Assembly (NCBI RefSeq): GCF_000775915.1
Contig: NZ_BBLT01000011.1
Span: forward strand, 62,001 to 126,000
Direction: 5' to 3'
From: Sporocytophaga myxococcoides
Lineage (GTDB): Bacteria > Bacteroidota > Bacteroidia > Cytophagales > Cytophagaceae
Length of the DNA: 64,000 nt
Of the stretch, positions 8,894-16,941 are shown in pieces. The notes under the pieces were generated by a model. That model had not been told where the DNA came from, ran no database searches, and worked only from the letters and a program-made list of their open reading frames with translations. A program made the position numbers and the translations under genes. Numbering within the stretch: position 1 is the first letter of the stretch; each line of letters begins with the position of its first letter.

Positions 8894-9430
8894 TTAACCA
8901 ATAAGCGGAAATAAAACAAGCAATAAATAAACAGTGAAAGACAGAAACAATAGTATTTTATGGGAAGCATTGACTTTTGAAAAATACTCCATAAAATGCT
9001 TATTGTATCTATTATAAATGGAATATAAATTAAACGCTATGCTTGAAATGGCTAAGAAAATAACAATTAAAACGGTTATTCTAATAAGGTTAAATAAATC
9101 CTGTTTTGTATAAATAAGTACCTCAATGGAAGTTAGGCTCATTTTTAATGCTGCTAATACTGATATCGACAACCACAATCTTTGGTTTTTTTCTCTTTCA
9201 TATTCAAGCTTAATCCGATACATAGTAAAGCAGATAATCTGTGTCATTACACCCATCAGCGGAAGTCTGAAAACAGAAAAAATGCTTTTATCCATTAACA
9301 TTGTCGGGCTTCCATTTATATCAACAAATACCGCAATCTGATCCGGCAAACAGTCGTAATAAATGGAAAGCAAAACGAACGGAATTCCTGTAATAATAAT
9401 GGATATCGAGATGAGGATTCTTTTTGTCAT
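8894..9430 (-). CDS. Small membrane protein with a DUF1648-like N-terminus
   Basis: A 178-residue protein with four to five hydrophobic segments. The N-terminal helix is followed by YYDCLPDQIAVFVDINGSPT, which matches the LPxxIxxHxDxxGxP pattern of DUF1648-type membrane proteins (SdpI-like relatives). The rest is not recognisable beyond membrane topology. No operon partner is clear, as it is flanked by about 280 and 190 bp of non-coding DNA. Function is unknown; in SdpI relatives the fold is linked to immunity or signalling, but that should not be transferred here. Confidence 0.65.
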   Translation of the reverse strand: MTKRILISISIIITGIPFVLLSIYYDCLPDQIAVFVDINGSPTMLMDKSIFSVFRLPLMGVMTQIICFTMYRIKLEYEREKNQRLWLSISVLAALKMSLTSIEVLIYTKQDLFNLIRITVLIVIFLAISSIAFNLYSIYNRYNKHFMEYFSKVNASHKILLFLSFTVYLLLVLFPLIG

Positions 9431-9623
9431 CAGTAACTTCTACAAAAGTTACTTGAAAATAATAAAAAAATCGTTCACAATAAAACAAAAACAATAGGGC
9501 CTTCCCCAAACTTGCCTTCTATTGTTTAAGGAAAAGGACATTAATGCTCCTACGAATACTACACTTATGTCTTATGGTAAATTCTCTCTTCTTGAATAGC
9601 TCATCCTTTATTCTTCAATAATT

Positions 9624-10967
9624 CTATTGTTTCTGTATCTTAACAACTTTTGAATCTAGTTTCAAAAAATACATACCTGATGTATAACCATTTAAATCTA
9701 ATACTTCTGAATGACCTTCTATAAGCACCTGGCCTTGCAGATTTGTTAAGGTCCAGAAATGTTTTGCATTTAAGTTTATTAAACCTTGTGTTGGATTTGG
9801 ATATATGTGAATTGAGAGATCTTCTGCAGCATTGTTTATACCCGTAACTATAGCAGGAGCATGCAGTTTCCCTACTCCCACGTATTGATTTACTTTTGCA
9901 GGCACATCAACCACAGGGAAGGTAATGGAAGCACATTGATAAGGAGGGGAAAAGTTACTTGTTTCAAACTCTTCACTACCGCTCAATGAAGACGCACCTT
10001 GTGACAGAGCATTAGGCAATGTAATAGCCGGCATTCGGTCACAGTTTTTGAAAATATTATCTTTTAATAAAGCTTTTCCACCTTCCGATAATTTCCCAAA
10101 GACTGGCTTCTTAACATCTTCGTAATAATTCTTCTCAAGATATGCATTGGAATTAATTCTCACATTAAGCCCATTACCTTCCAAACATCTCGTAGTATAG
10201 TTATTGAACATGTGCAATTTGCCAAACCTCATAAGGGGCATACGGGAACCTATATTCTCAAACTTATTATGATGCATGGTAATTTTCCTGTCGAAATCGT
10301 CGGAGTTTCCCTTTCCGAAAAGACACGCCTTGTGGTGATCGTGAAAGTAGTTCCATGATATAGTGATGTACTGACAGTTATTCTTAGCGTCAAGCAGCCC
10401 ATCATATCGGTCATAATCGGTCATGAGAGTCGGGTCTTCATTGTAGAATTCACAGTGATCTATCCAGATATGACTTGACTTACGTTCGGTTTCGGGCACT
10501 GTCTCATCATCTGCCTGAATAGCGATACAATCAGGATCAAAGTTAAATCCCGCTATTTTATTCTCACCATCATTAGAAATAGGAACGCCTTTCATGGTAA
10601 ACTTAAGATTACGAATAATAATGTTGTGCTGACATTGAATACTCACACCTATTTGATTGAAGAATCCCTTAGTCCCCACTCCAAAGAGTGTTTTATTTGA
10701 TCCTAACCTTAATACATTCGGACCTTTAAACTCACGGTCTATAAGAATGATAACAGGATTAGGGCCTGACGCATATAGTTGCAGTTCTGCAAAGGACGTA
10801 GGCACAACTACCGGACCTCCTGCCCCTCCTGTAGTCCCGCCTTCTAAAGAAGCATAGCCACAAGGTTCAGAATCCTGAACCTGAGCATTCAATTGCAGCC
10901 CGAAGGTTGAAAATAATGCAATCAGCAATAATGTTACTATTCCCACTTTTAGCATCTTTAAATTCAA
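9624..10967 (-). CDS. Secreted pectate lyase (PL1) with T9SS sorting domain
   Basis: A 447-residue secreted pectate lyase expected to cleave polygalacturonate by calcium-dependent beta-elimination. A signal peptide covers about residues 1-29, ending LNAQ. The parallel beta-helix holds the family 1 signatures: IWIDHCEF, YDGLLDAKNNCQYITISWNY with the following HDHHK, and SRMPLMRFGKLHMFNN, which contains the R-x-P-x-x-R motif with the catalytic arginine. The last ~75 residues (IHIYPNPTQGLINL to a lysine-rich end) form a type A T9SS sorting domain. It is the most downstream gene of a minus-strand cell-wall-degrading group. Start at Met1 or Met5 both keep the signal peptide. Confidence 0.92.
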   Translation of the reverse strand: MNLKMLKVGIVTLLLIALFSTFGLQLNAQVQDSEPCGYASLEGGTTGGAGGPVVVPTSFAELQLYASGPNPVIILIDREFKGPNVLRLGSNKTLFGVGTKGFFNQIGVSIQCQHNIIIRNLKFTMKGVPISNDGENKIAGFNFDPDCIAIQADDETVPETERKSSHIWIDHCEFYNEDPTLMTDYDRYDGLLDAKNNCQYITISWNYFHDHHKACLFGKGNSDDFDRKITMHHNKFENIGSRMPLMRFGKLHMFNNYTTRCLEGNGLNVRINSNAYLEKNYYEDVKKPVFGKLSEGGKALLKDNIFKNCDRMPAITLPNALSQGASSLSGSEEFETSNFSPPYQCASITFPVVDVPAKVNQYVGVGKLHAPAIVTGINNAAEDLSIHIYPNPTQGLINLNAKHFWTLTNLQGQVLIEGHSEVLDLNGYTSGMYFLKLDSKVVKIQKQ

Positions 10968-11097
10968 ATCTTTTTTCAGTGAAATTTATTGTAAAACAAA
11001 GGAAAATCAGAAAGGTAACGATAATGGAAATATTTATATGTGGAGGTATTTGAGAAGAAGCTAATTATGTCATATACTACTACGCCTATCTAAACAC

Positions 11098-11128
11098 GCA
11101 AGGCGCCATCTTTGGGACAGCGCCTTGC
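11098..11128 (-). terminator. Hairpin after the CE15 gene
   Basis: GCAAGGCGC and GCGCCTTGC form a perfect 9-bp GC-rich stem 60 bp past the stop of the minus-strand CE15 gene. The T tract on that strand is poor, and a short TTT follows on the plus strand. Confidence 0.5.
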
Positions 11129-11189
11129 TTTACATCTAAAATTTAACCTTAAATAACTGTTGTCTAAAATTAATCTTCAGGTGAAAATC

Positions 11190-13568
11190 TTACTCTTTTA
11201 CTAATTTGATAACTCTGGATTTGTCGTTTTGAGTAAATTTTAAAAGGTACATGCCCTTTGCATAGTTTTGTGTCATAAGCGCTGCCTTATCATTTATTTG
11301 ACCGGATTCTAATACTTGCCCCATTTGGTTCATCAATTGGTAAGTAAAATATCCTTTAGCTTCAATGTTAAACTCAGCATTAAAAGGATTAGGATAGGCA
11401 AGGAAATTAGATGAAGAGTATTGCTCCTCAAAACTGGTGATAACTTCATCTGCTAACTTTGCTACTCCAAACAAAGACGGATCTTGCCATGCATTGTCAG
11501 TGGTTGAAGACCAGGCGATTTTCTTATCTCTTGTCCCTCCGTTATCATCATCATTGATCATAAACTCAAGGCCCAATAATTGATTTTCTGCTGGAGATGC
11601 CTGCACAGTGGCCCAAGGGATACGTACCTCTACAACATAACCAGTTGGTGTACTCACTGCGCTATAAGTAATACCACTTGTAGACCTGCCTGCTGGTAAA
11701 ACTCCAACGGTAGTTCCATCATTCCATCCAAAAGTATATTGAACATCATTGGCACCATAAGTAGAGGCCTTATCATTGTTAATGTCCAGATAGATCTCAA
11801 CAGCATCATCATCATAAGAGTTCTGACTATCATTTTGTTTGGTATTGTCAGTTACAGTGACGAATGCATACAAATAAGAGTTATCCCATAAAAATTTAGC
11901 ATTTCCACTCAAATCGCTTGCTGAAGAAATTGTGCCAACTAAAATATTTTTGGCTTCTATAGAAGAAATAAGAGGGTTGTCCCAAATGCCAGGCTCCTCA
12001 GTACCATCGATGACAGGAGCTATTGAAGTCTTTTGAATTTTAAATGGAGGAGCTTTTACAATGACAGTAATCGCTGCAGAGGTTCCATTTAAATTTTCTG
12101 CATCTGTTGCTTTTGCCGTAAATGAGTATGTGCCAGCCGGTAATTCATGCAATTGGAGGTTGTATGGAGCAGTAAAGTCTTCTCCAAGTTTATTCGTTCC
12201 ATTAAAGAACTCCACTTTTGTTACATTGTTATTTGCATCCGTTACAGCTGCTGTCAAAAGTATGGAAGCTGGAGCTTCAGGACTGGTACCAGTAACATTC
12301 GATGTTAATACAACAGAAGGAGCATTAGGATTAACCTGAGTAAATGTAATTGTCGGAGTAGTCCAGTTTATTACAGATGTTAGAGCCAAATTAAATCCAC
12401 TTTGTGAAGGATTAATTCTGATATTTGTATTGGCACTTGTATTTTTTAGGAACTTATTAATGAAAGCTGTGCTTGAGTTATTCTGAGTAGTTGCAGCAGC
12501 ACAATGATTGTGACCACCTGTAAAATCAAATCCGAATCTATCTTCTACTCCCATAGCTTTCCATACTTCAAGAGCTGCCATGCAAGACTTATAACCAGAT
12601 TCATCTCCCAGCCACTCAAAGCCAGGATTTCCCAATGCTAAGAAAGCCCTTGGTGCAATCATCGCTATAAGCTCATGATGGTCATGAGGCAATGTATTTG
12701 GGTTTAAGTTTTTCATACTGGACTTAAACCAGCTATAGTTTGTATTATCTATTTTCTCAACATTAGTGCCTGTTCTGGATGTAAATGCCTGAGACATTCT
12801 CCACGAGTTAATACCTCCACCACCGGATTCCTGAGCTATTGTTAATGCCACTCTCTCATCAAAAGCACCACCGAACAAAGCCATTTTACCAGCATAGCTA
12901 CAACCTGTCACACAAATTCTTTTAGGATCAGCGTTCATTTGTGATTTTACAATTTCAATTCCATCAATTAAACGGCTTATTCCCCAAGACCATGCGCTAT
13001 ATTTACCAATGTTTGTGCTTGGATACAATTTAAAGTAAGGATCATTTGCATTGATACTTCCTGATCCACCACCATAAGAAACTACCTGGTCATGATTAAA
13101 AGGAATCTGTATAACTCCGGAAAAAAGGCTTGCACTTAACTGACCAGAAGGAGCGTTCATCCCAATTACTACAGGGAAAGGACCAGTACCGGAAGGGATG
13201 TTTACATTAGATTCTAATTTTAATGTCTGGCCATTTTCAACAACAGTTACAGTAAGTTTCCCACCTGCATAAGTAGCAGTCACATTAGAAGGTTTAGGAG
13301 GCTTTGGCCCTATTTCATACTGTTCAATGTCCGATTTGATTTGATTTCTTCTACAGGTCCAATCATCAAAAGTTGCCACTCTTCCACCATAAGTAAAAGA
13401 GAAAGGATCTGGTAAATAGGTGTTGGAAGTATTTGTGTTTCCCGGAGCAGTATTACATCCTGTAGCTGTTCTGTTTTCTACATCAAATACAAGGGGAACC
13501 TGCCCGAACAAATTATTGAATAGTGCAATGTTCAGGAATAGCAAAAATGCACTTGTCTTCATTCTCAT
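11190..13568 (-). CDS. Secreted glucuronoyl esterase-like CE15 protein with Ig-like domain, CBM9 and T9SS domain
   Basis: The chosen ATG (13566-13568) opens a clear signal peptide (MRMKTSAFLLFL, cleaved after FGQ). A longer frame to 13634 adds 22 unlikely residues. The N-terminal alpha/beta hydrolase (about 25-395) resembles CE15 glucuronoyl methylesterases, which cut ester links between lignin and glucuronoxylan. Visible features are the nucleophile motif GCSYAGK (Ser about 224), the following AQESGGGG segment, and FTGGHNHC (His about 353). Next come an Ig-like domain (about 415-510), a CBM9-like carbohydrate-binding domain (about 515-705, with PVIDGTEEPGIWDNP and DDDAVEIYLDINND), and a T9SS sorting domain at the end (LAYPNPFNAEF onward). 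Activity is inferred from family; an acetyl-esterase-like relative is possible. Confidence 0.88.
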   Translation of the reverse strand: MRMKTSAFLLFLNIALFNNLFGQVPLVFDVENRTATGCNTAPGNTNTSNTYLPDPFSFTYGGRVATFDDWTCRRNQIKSDIEQYEIGPKPPKPSNVTATYAGGKLTVTVVENGQTLKLESNVNIPSGTGPFPVVIGMNAPSGQLSASLFSGVIQIPFNHDQVVSYGGGSGSINANDPYFKLYPSTNIGKYSAWSWGISRLIDGIEIVKSQMNADPKRICVTGCSYAGKMALFGGAFDERVALTIAQESGGGGINSWRMSQAFTSRTGTNVEKIDNTNYSWFKSSMKNLNPNTLPHDHHELIAMIAPRAFLALGNPGFEWLGDESGYKSCMAALEVWKAMGVEDRFGFDFTGGHNHCAAATTQNNSSTAFINKFLKNTSANTNIRINPSQSGFNLALTSVINWTTPTITFTQVNPNAPSVVLTSNVTGTSPEAPASILLTAAVTDANNNVTKVEFFNGTNKLGEDFTAPYNLQLHELPAGTYSFTAKATDAENLNGTSAAITVIVKAPPFKIQKTSIAPVIDGTEEPGIWDNPLISSIEAKNILVGTISSASDLSGNAKFLWDNSYLYAFVTVTDNTKQNDSQNSYDDDAVEIYLDINNDKASTYGANDVQYTFGWNDGTTVGVLPAGRSTSGITYSAVSTPTGYVVEVRIPWATVQASPAENQLLGLEFMINDDDNGGTRDKKIAWSSTTDNAWQDPSLFGVAKLADEVITSFEEQYSSSNFLAYPNPFNAEFNIEAKGYFTYQLMNQMGQVLESGQINDKAALMTQNYAKGMYLLKFTQNDKSRVIKLVKE

Positions 13569-13974
13569 ATTTATTATTGTTTTAATTAGTATACATGTCA
13601 AAACATAATAAGCAATACAGCTACCAGCTGTCATCCTGCAATGGCAGTAATACAGAGGTTCGGAAACCTATTATAGACTAAATAAAGGGAAAGTTCAGAT
13701 TAGCTTATGCCAAAGCCAGTCTACCTGAATTCTTGATTCAGTGACATGATTATATTCCAGTTAGTAATTAGGGAAGTCATTACCTCATGGATTGTTTCCA
13801 AAAGTTCTTGCACTAAACACTACTCATCAAAAAGTAAACATGAATTGAAAAAAAGTGAAAAAATTATCAGAATAAATGTTGTCGTAGTCTAAAGGTTTAG
13901 TGACTAATGAAAATCGCCCGGAATACCCGGGCGATAACAAAACTAAATAAGAGAAAAAATTTTATGAGCGTAGA
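13569..13974. other. Intergenic region between the CE15 gene and an orphan T9SS-domain fragment
   Basis: About 400 bp with no convincing coding frame. It contains the hairpin at 13913-13935 and presumably the promoter of the minus-strand CE15 gene, although I cannot point to a clean TAnnTTTG match. Confidence 0.5.
13913..13935 (-). terminator. Rho-independent terminator
   Basis: ATCGCCCGG and CCGGGCGAT form a perfect 9-bp stem around a 5-base loop. On the minus strand it is followed by TTTTC, and it lies 39 bp past the stop of the orphan sorting-domain fragment. Confidence 0.65.
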
Positions 13975-14319
13975 TCACAATTCATTAATAACGAAAGGCT
14001 TAACTGTTTTTTCTCCAATCTTTATAAGATATAAACCAGGTTTTAGACCAGTTAATTGCAACTCAAACATATCATTGTCAATAATCCCCTTGTCAATAAT
14101 CCTTCCAGCATAGTCGACGATAGCATAAGATTCGCGAACTAGTGATACTGCAGAAGAAATTAATAATACATCAGAAGCAGGATTAGGGTAAAGATTTAAA
14201 TTCAAACTATTCTTAGAAGCATTTGAAATGCTGGTATAATCACATCGTCCACCTTTGAAATATTTCACAACTTGATCGAAAGTCTTTATAAAATGAGAAT
14301 ATGTTATAATTCCACCGAC
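13975..14319 (-). pseudogene. Orphan C-terminal fragment of a T9SS-secreted protein
   Basis: An open frame bounded upstream by TGA at 14320-14322. It begins VGGIITYSHFIKTFDQVVKY with no signal peptide, and continues through GGRCDYTS into a complete type A sorting domain: NLYPNPASDVLLISS, a GRIIDKG turn and an ending GLYLIKIGEKTVKPFVI. Only a GTG codon within the frame could serve as a start. The first ~30 residues look like the end of a secreted enzyme domain, perhaps a glycoside hydrolase. The missing front is not found in the 230 bp before the next gene, so this is a deletion remnant. It retains a terminator. Confidence 0.75.
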
Positions 14320-14503
14320 TCAACGTTAAAGCTTGACTCGGAGGATATCTAGATAATCAAATGATTAGCAAAATAAGAATTGAAGAGATTAAGAAACTTT
14401 CTTTAATCGAACAAACATCTGATTAATAAACATCATAGCCTTAGGAAGATGTAAAATAGAATTGGAGGGTATAGAGTTACAACTAACTCTCTATTTACAT
14501 AAA

Positions 14504-14542
14504 GATCTGTGCGCAGCTGATATTATTGACTGCGCACAGATC
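14504..14542 (-). terminator. Terminator hairpin after the GH8 gene
   Basis: GATCTGTGCGCAG pairs perfectly with CTGCGCACAGATC (13-bp stem, 13-base loop). It begins 7 bp past the stop codon of the minus-strand GH8 gene and is followed on that strand by TTTAT. Confidence 0.7.
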
Positions 14543-14549
14543 ACATTAA

Positions 14550-16520
14550 TTACTTGATAATTACTTTTTCTGTAAAAATATTCTTTGCATCTTTTATATT
14601 CACAAAGTAAATCCCTTCCTTTAAAGTCGTAACTGAAACCTCAGCTTTACCGTTTTCCATAATTCCACTATGTAAAGTCCTTCCGGAAATATCTCTGATT
14701 TCAAAACTACCCTCTTGAACAATATCTGAAGAAAGGTTAATCTTTCCTGAAGGAGAAGGATTCGGATAAATCATGAGTTTAACTGTGCTACTTAAAGCAT
14801 TGACATTTGAAGTAACAGTTTCAGGCTTCCATATTTTAAACTTACCCGAAGCATGTAACAGGGCGAGTATATGAAGTAAACCGTCATAATATCTGTATTC
14901 TCCGGTGGGAACAGCCTGATTATATAGTTTGTCTACAAAATCCCAGGCAATTGCATTGTTGGAGGCTAATGTTCCTGCACCATTCATGGCATATAAGCCG
15001 GAAGCGGCATGAGTATTTTCTGTTGGAGTACCATCCTGATGATACAATGCATTATAGTTGGAACCATATGAATTAAAGAAGGTCAAAAGTTTATCAACCT
15101 GAGCTGAATGCCAGGAGTTACCAAACCAGTGGGCATCCATAGCAATGTTAGAAATTACTCTCCAGGAGTCGTAAGCAAAGTTTCCTGCGTTGCTGTTCCA
15201 CGATACTGTATAAGGCTGGCCGTCAAAGGTCATATAATCAGTCACAAGTCCGGTATTAGGATGCATGGCCTTCAAAAGAAACAGCTTGCTTGAATCGGCT
15301 GCATCTGCCCAGAACTGATTATCAGTGCTGGCCCACAAAGACCAAAGCTTATAAAATGCAGGCAAGTGATAAGAAGGGTCTGTGAAATCTGCGTTACCTC
15401 CCTCTGGTACAAAAACTACCTGCTTATTTGTTTTGTTAAACATATTGGTAAGCTGGTTAACTACCCCGCCATTTCTGGTTTCCAGATTTATCATGTCTGA
15501 TAAAAGCTGTTGTGCTTCAGCCTCATAATTAAAAATGCCTTCCCCGTTACCCCATCTGTGTGCAGCAAAGAACAAAGCGGTAGCAAAATATTCTTCACCA
15601 TCCGAAGCGCTGTTCGGATCCAAGATTTCAAAAGTAGAAGCATCTACCTGCCATGCAAAATATCCTGCTCTAGGACCGGTTTTATGTTGCATATATGTTT
15701 TAGCAAATTTCCATAGTTTGTCAAACTCTTCTTTTTTGTCAAGCTGAACAGCGATCATCATTCCATAAGACATCCCTTCTGAACGGATATCTTTACTGGA
15801 TATAGCATCTATATAAGCCATATCGCTCCCTGTTTCAAAATATAGAGCTTCTGAAGTTGAGCTGCCATAAAACAGCTGCTGAAAAGCTGCTTCAACTTTA
15901 TTATCTATTGCAGTTTCTGACTTACCCATTTCCTTAAACATATTTCTATATAGGTCAGTATAGTAAGCTCCCTGAGTTGGAGGAACAGGCGTGCCTAGTT
16001 CAACTTCAGGAATGATTTCCAGATTGAAATCATCAAAGTAATAATTTGCTGCTGATGCCCCTACAAAAATATTAAAACGTAATGCGCCTTCACCCTCTGC
16101 ATCTGATGTATAAACCATCTCGATTAACTTCCAGTCAGAGTTAAGCGTATAGTTAGATCCAGTTCTATAATTATAAAATGGAGGTCCATCCTGAGCGGCC
16201 AGGTGGATGGAAACATCCTTATCAGCTTTGGCATAAAAGCTAATGATGTACTTTGCCCCTTTTTCTGCAGCCCAATTACTTGGTGTATTAAGCTGAATGT
16301 TCCAGTTATTGTCACCAGGTGTTAAAACATTGAAGTGTGCTGAATAATTTCCGCTGTGTGCATCAGATGAGTTGTAGTCTACAGTGGCAGACCCGTCAGT
16401 TACTTGGGATCCCCACCAGTCCTGGCCGCTTTCAAAGCCTGGGTTAGAAAAAATGTTTGCTGCTTTTATTCCGTTTAATGATAACAGAAACAAAAGACTA
16501 AACAGGTAGATGTGTTTCAT
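14550..16520 (-). CDS. Secreted GH8 enzyme (Rex-like exo-oligoxylanase) with N-terminal CBM and T9SS domain
   Basis: The ATG at 16518-16520 gives a clean signal peptide (MKHIYLFSLLFLL, cleaved near KAA). A carbohydrate-binding jelly-roll (about 20-170, FSNPGFESGQDWW to YYFDDFNLEI) precedes a GH8 catalytic domain (about 185-560). RSEGMSYGMMIAVQ carries the catalytic acid (Glu about 248) and PNSASDGEEYFATALFFA carries the conserved Asp (about 307). This motif style matches reducing-end xylose-releasing exo-oligoxylanases more than GH8 endoglucanases. The C-terminus is a T9SS sorting domain (MIYPNPSPSGKINLSS onward). Working outside the cell with the CE15 and PL1 neighbours, it would trim xylan oligomers. 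Specificity within GH8 is inferred. Confidence 0.88.
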   Translation of the reverse strand: MKHIYLFSLLFLLSLNGIKAANIFSNPGFESGQDWWGSQVTDGSATVDYNSSDAHSGNYSAHFNVLTPGDNNWNIQLNTPSNWAAEKGAKYIISFYAKADKDVSIHLAAQDGPPFYNYRTGSNYTLNSDWKLIEMVYTSDAEGEGALRFNIFVGASAANYYFDDFNLEIIPEVELGTPVPPTQGAYYTDLYRNMFKEMGKSETAIDNKVEAAFQQLFYGSSTSEALYFETGSDMAYIDAISSKDIRSEGMSYGMMIAVQLDKKEEFDKLWKFAKTYMQHKTGPRAGYFAWQVDASTFEILDPNSASDGEEYFATALFFAAHRWGNGEGIFNYEAEAQQLLSDMINLETRNGGVVNQLTNMFNKTNKQVVFVPEGGNADFTDPSYHLPAFYKLWSLWASTDNQFWADAADSSKLFLLKAMHPNTGLVTDYMTFDGQPYTVSWNSNAGNFAYDSWRVISNIAMDAHWFGNSWHSAQVDKLLTFFNSYGSNYNALYHQDGTPTENTHAASGLYAMNGAGTLASNNAIAWDFVDKLYNQAVPTGEYRYYDGLLHILALLHASGKFKIWKPETVTSNVNALSSTVKLMIYPNPSPSGKINLSSDIVQEGSFEIRDISGRTLHSGIMENGKAEVSVTTLKEGIYFVNIKDAKNIFTEKVIIK

Positions 16521-16941
16521 GCATGTATAGGTTTTTTTGAAGTGCAAATCTAATAAAAAATAATGGCCCTTAGATTGAACAATTATGAGATTTAGTTCAC
16601 AATTTCATCGGACAATCAAGGTCCATCTTGCTTTTGTTCAATTCAATAAGATTAAATAAAACGTTGGAAAGAATTGTACATTCTCTCTAGATGGAGACTA
16701 TCTGATTTTATAAAGTAGCCCATGAGCAATATGGGATTTACTATAATCTTTCCTGCTTTTCTTATTGTCATAACCAAACCATTTCTAACTATTGAGATTT
16801 ATAAAAGTTACCGTTTACTTTTTGGGCTAAAATCAGTACTTATCTGGTAGAGGATTGGTATATGAAAACCCGAAAAATAAGGGTTGGGAGACCAAAAACC
16901 TTCTCTTCAAAACCATTTGATATCCAACAATTAATAAAACT
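16521..16941. other. Divergent intergenic region between GH8 and a large T9SS protein
   Basis: About 420 bp that must hold promoters for both flanking genes. I see no coding frame, no strong inverted repeat and no clear TTTG/TAnnTTTG pair. Confidence 0.5.

Noticed and set aside
11190-16520. Possible polysaccharide utilisation locus with SusC/SusD
   Set aside because: No SusD-like gene and no adjacent TonB receptor are present. The nearest receptor is at 33951 and is of a different type.
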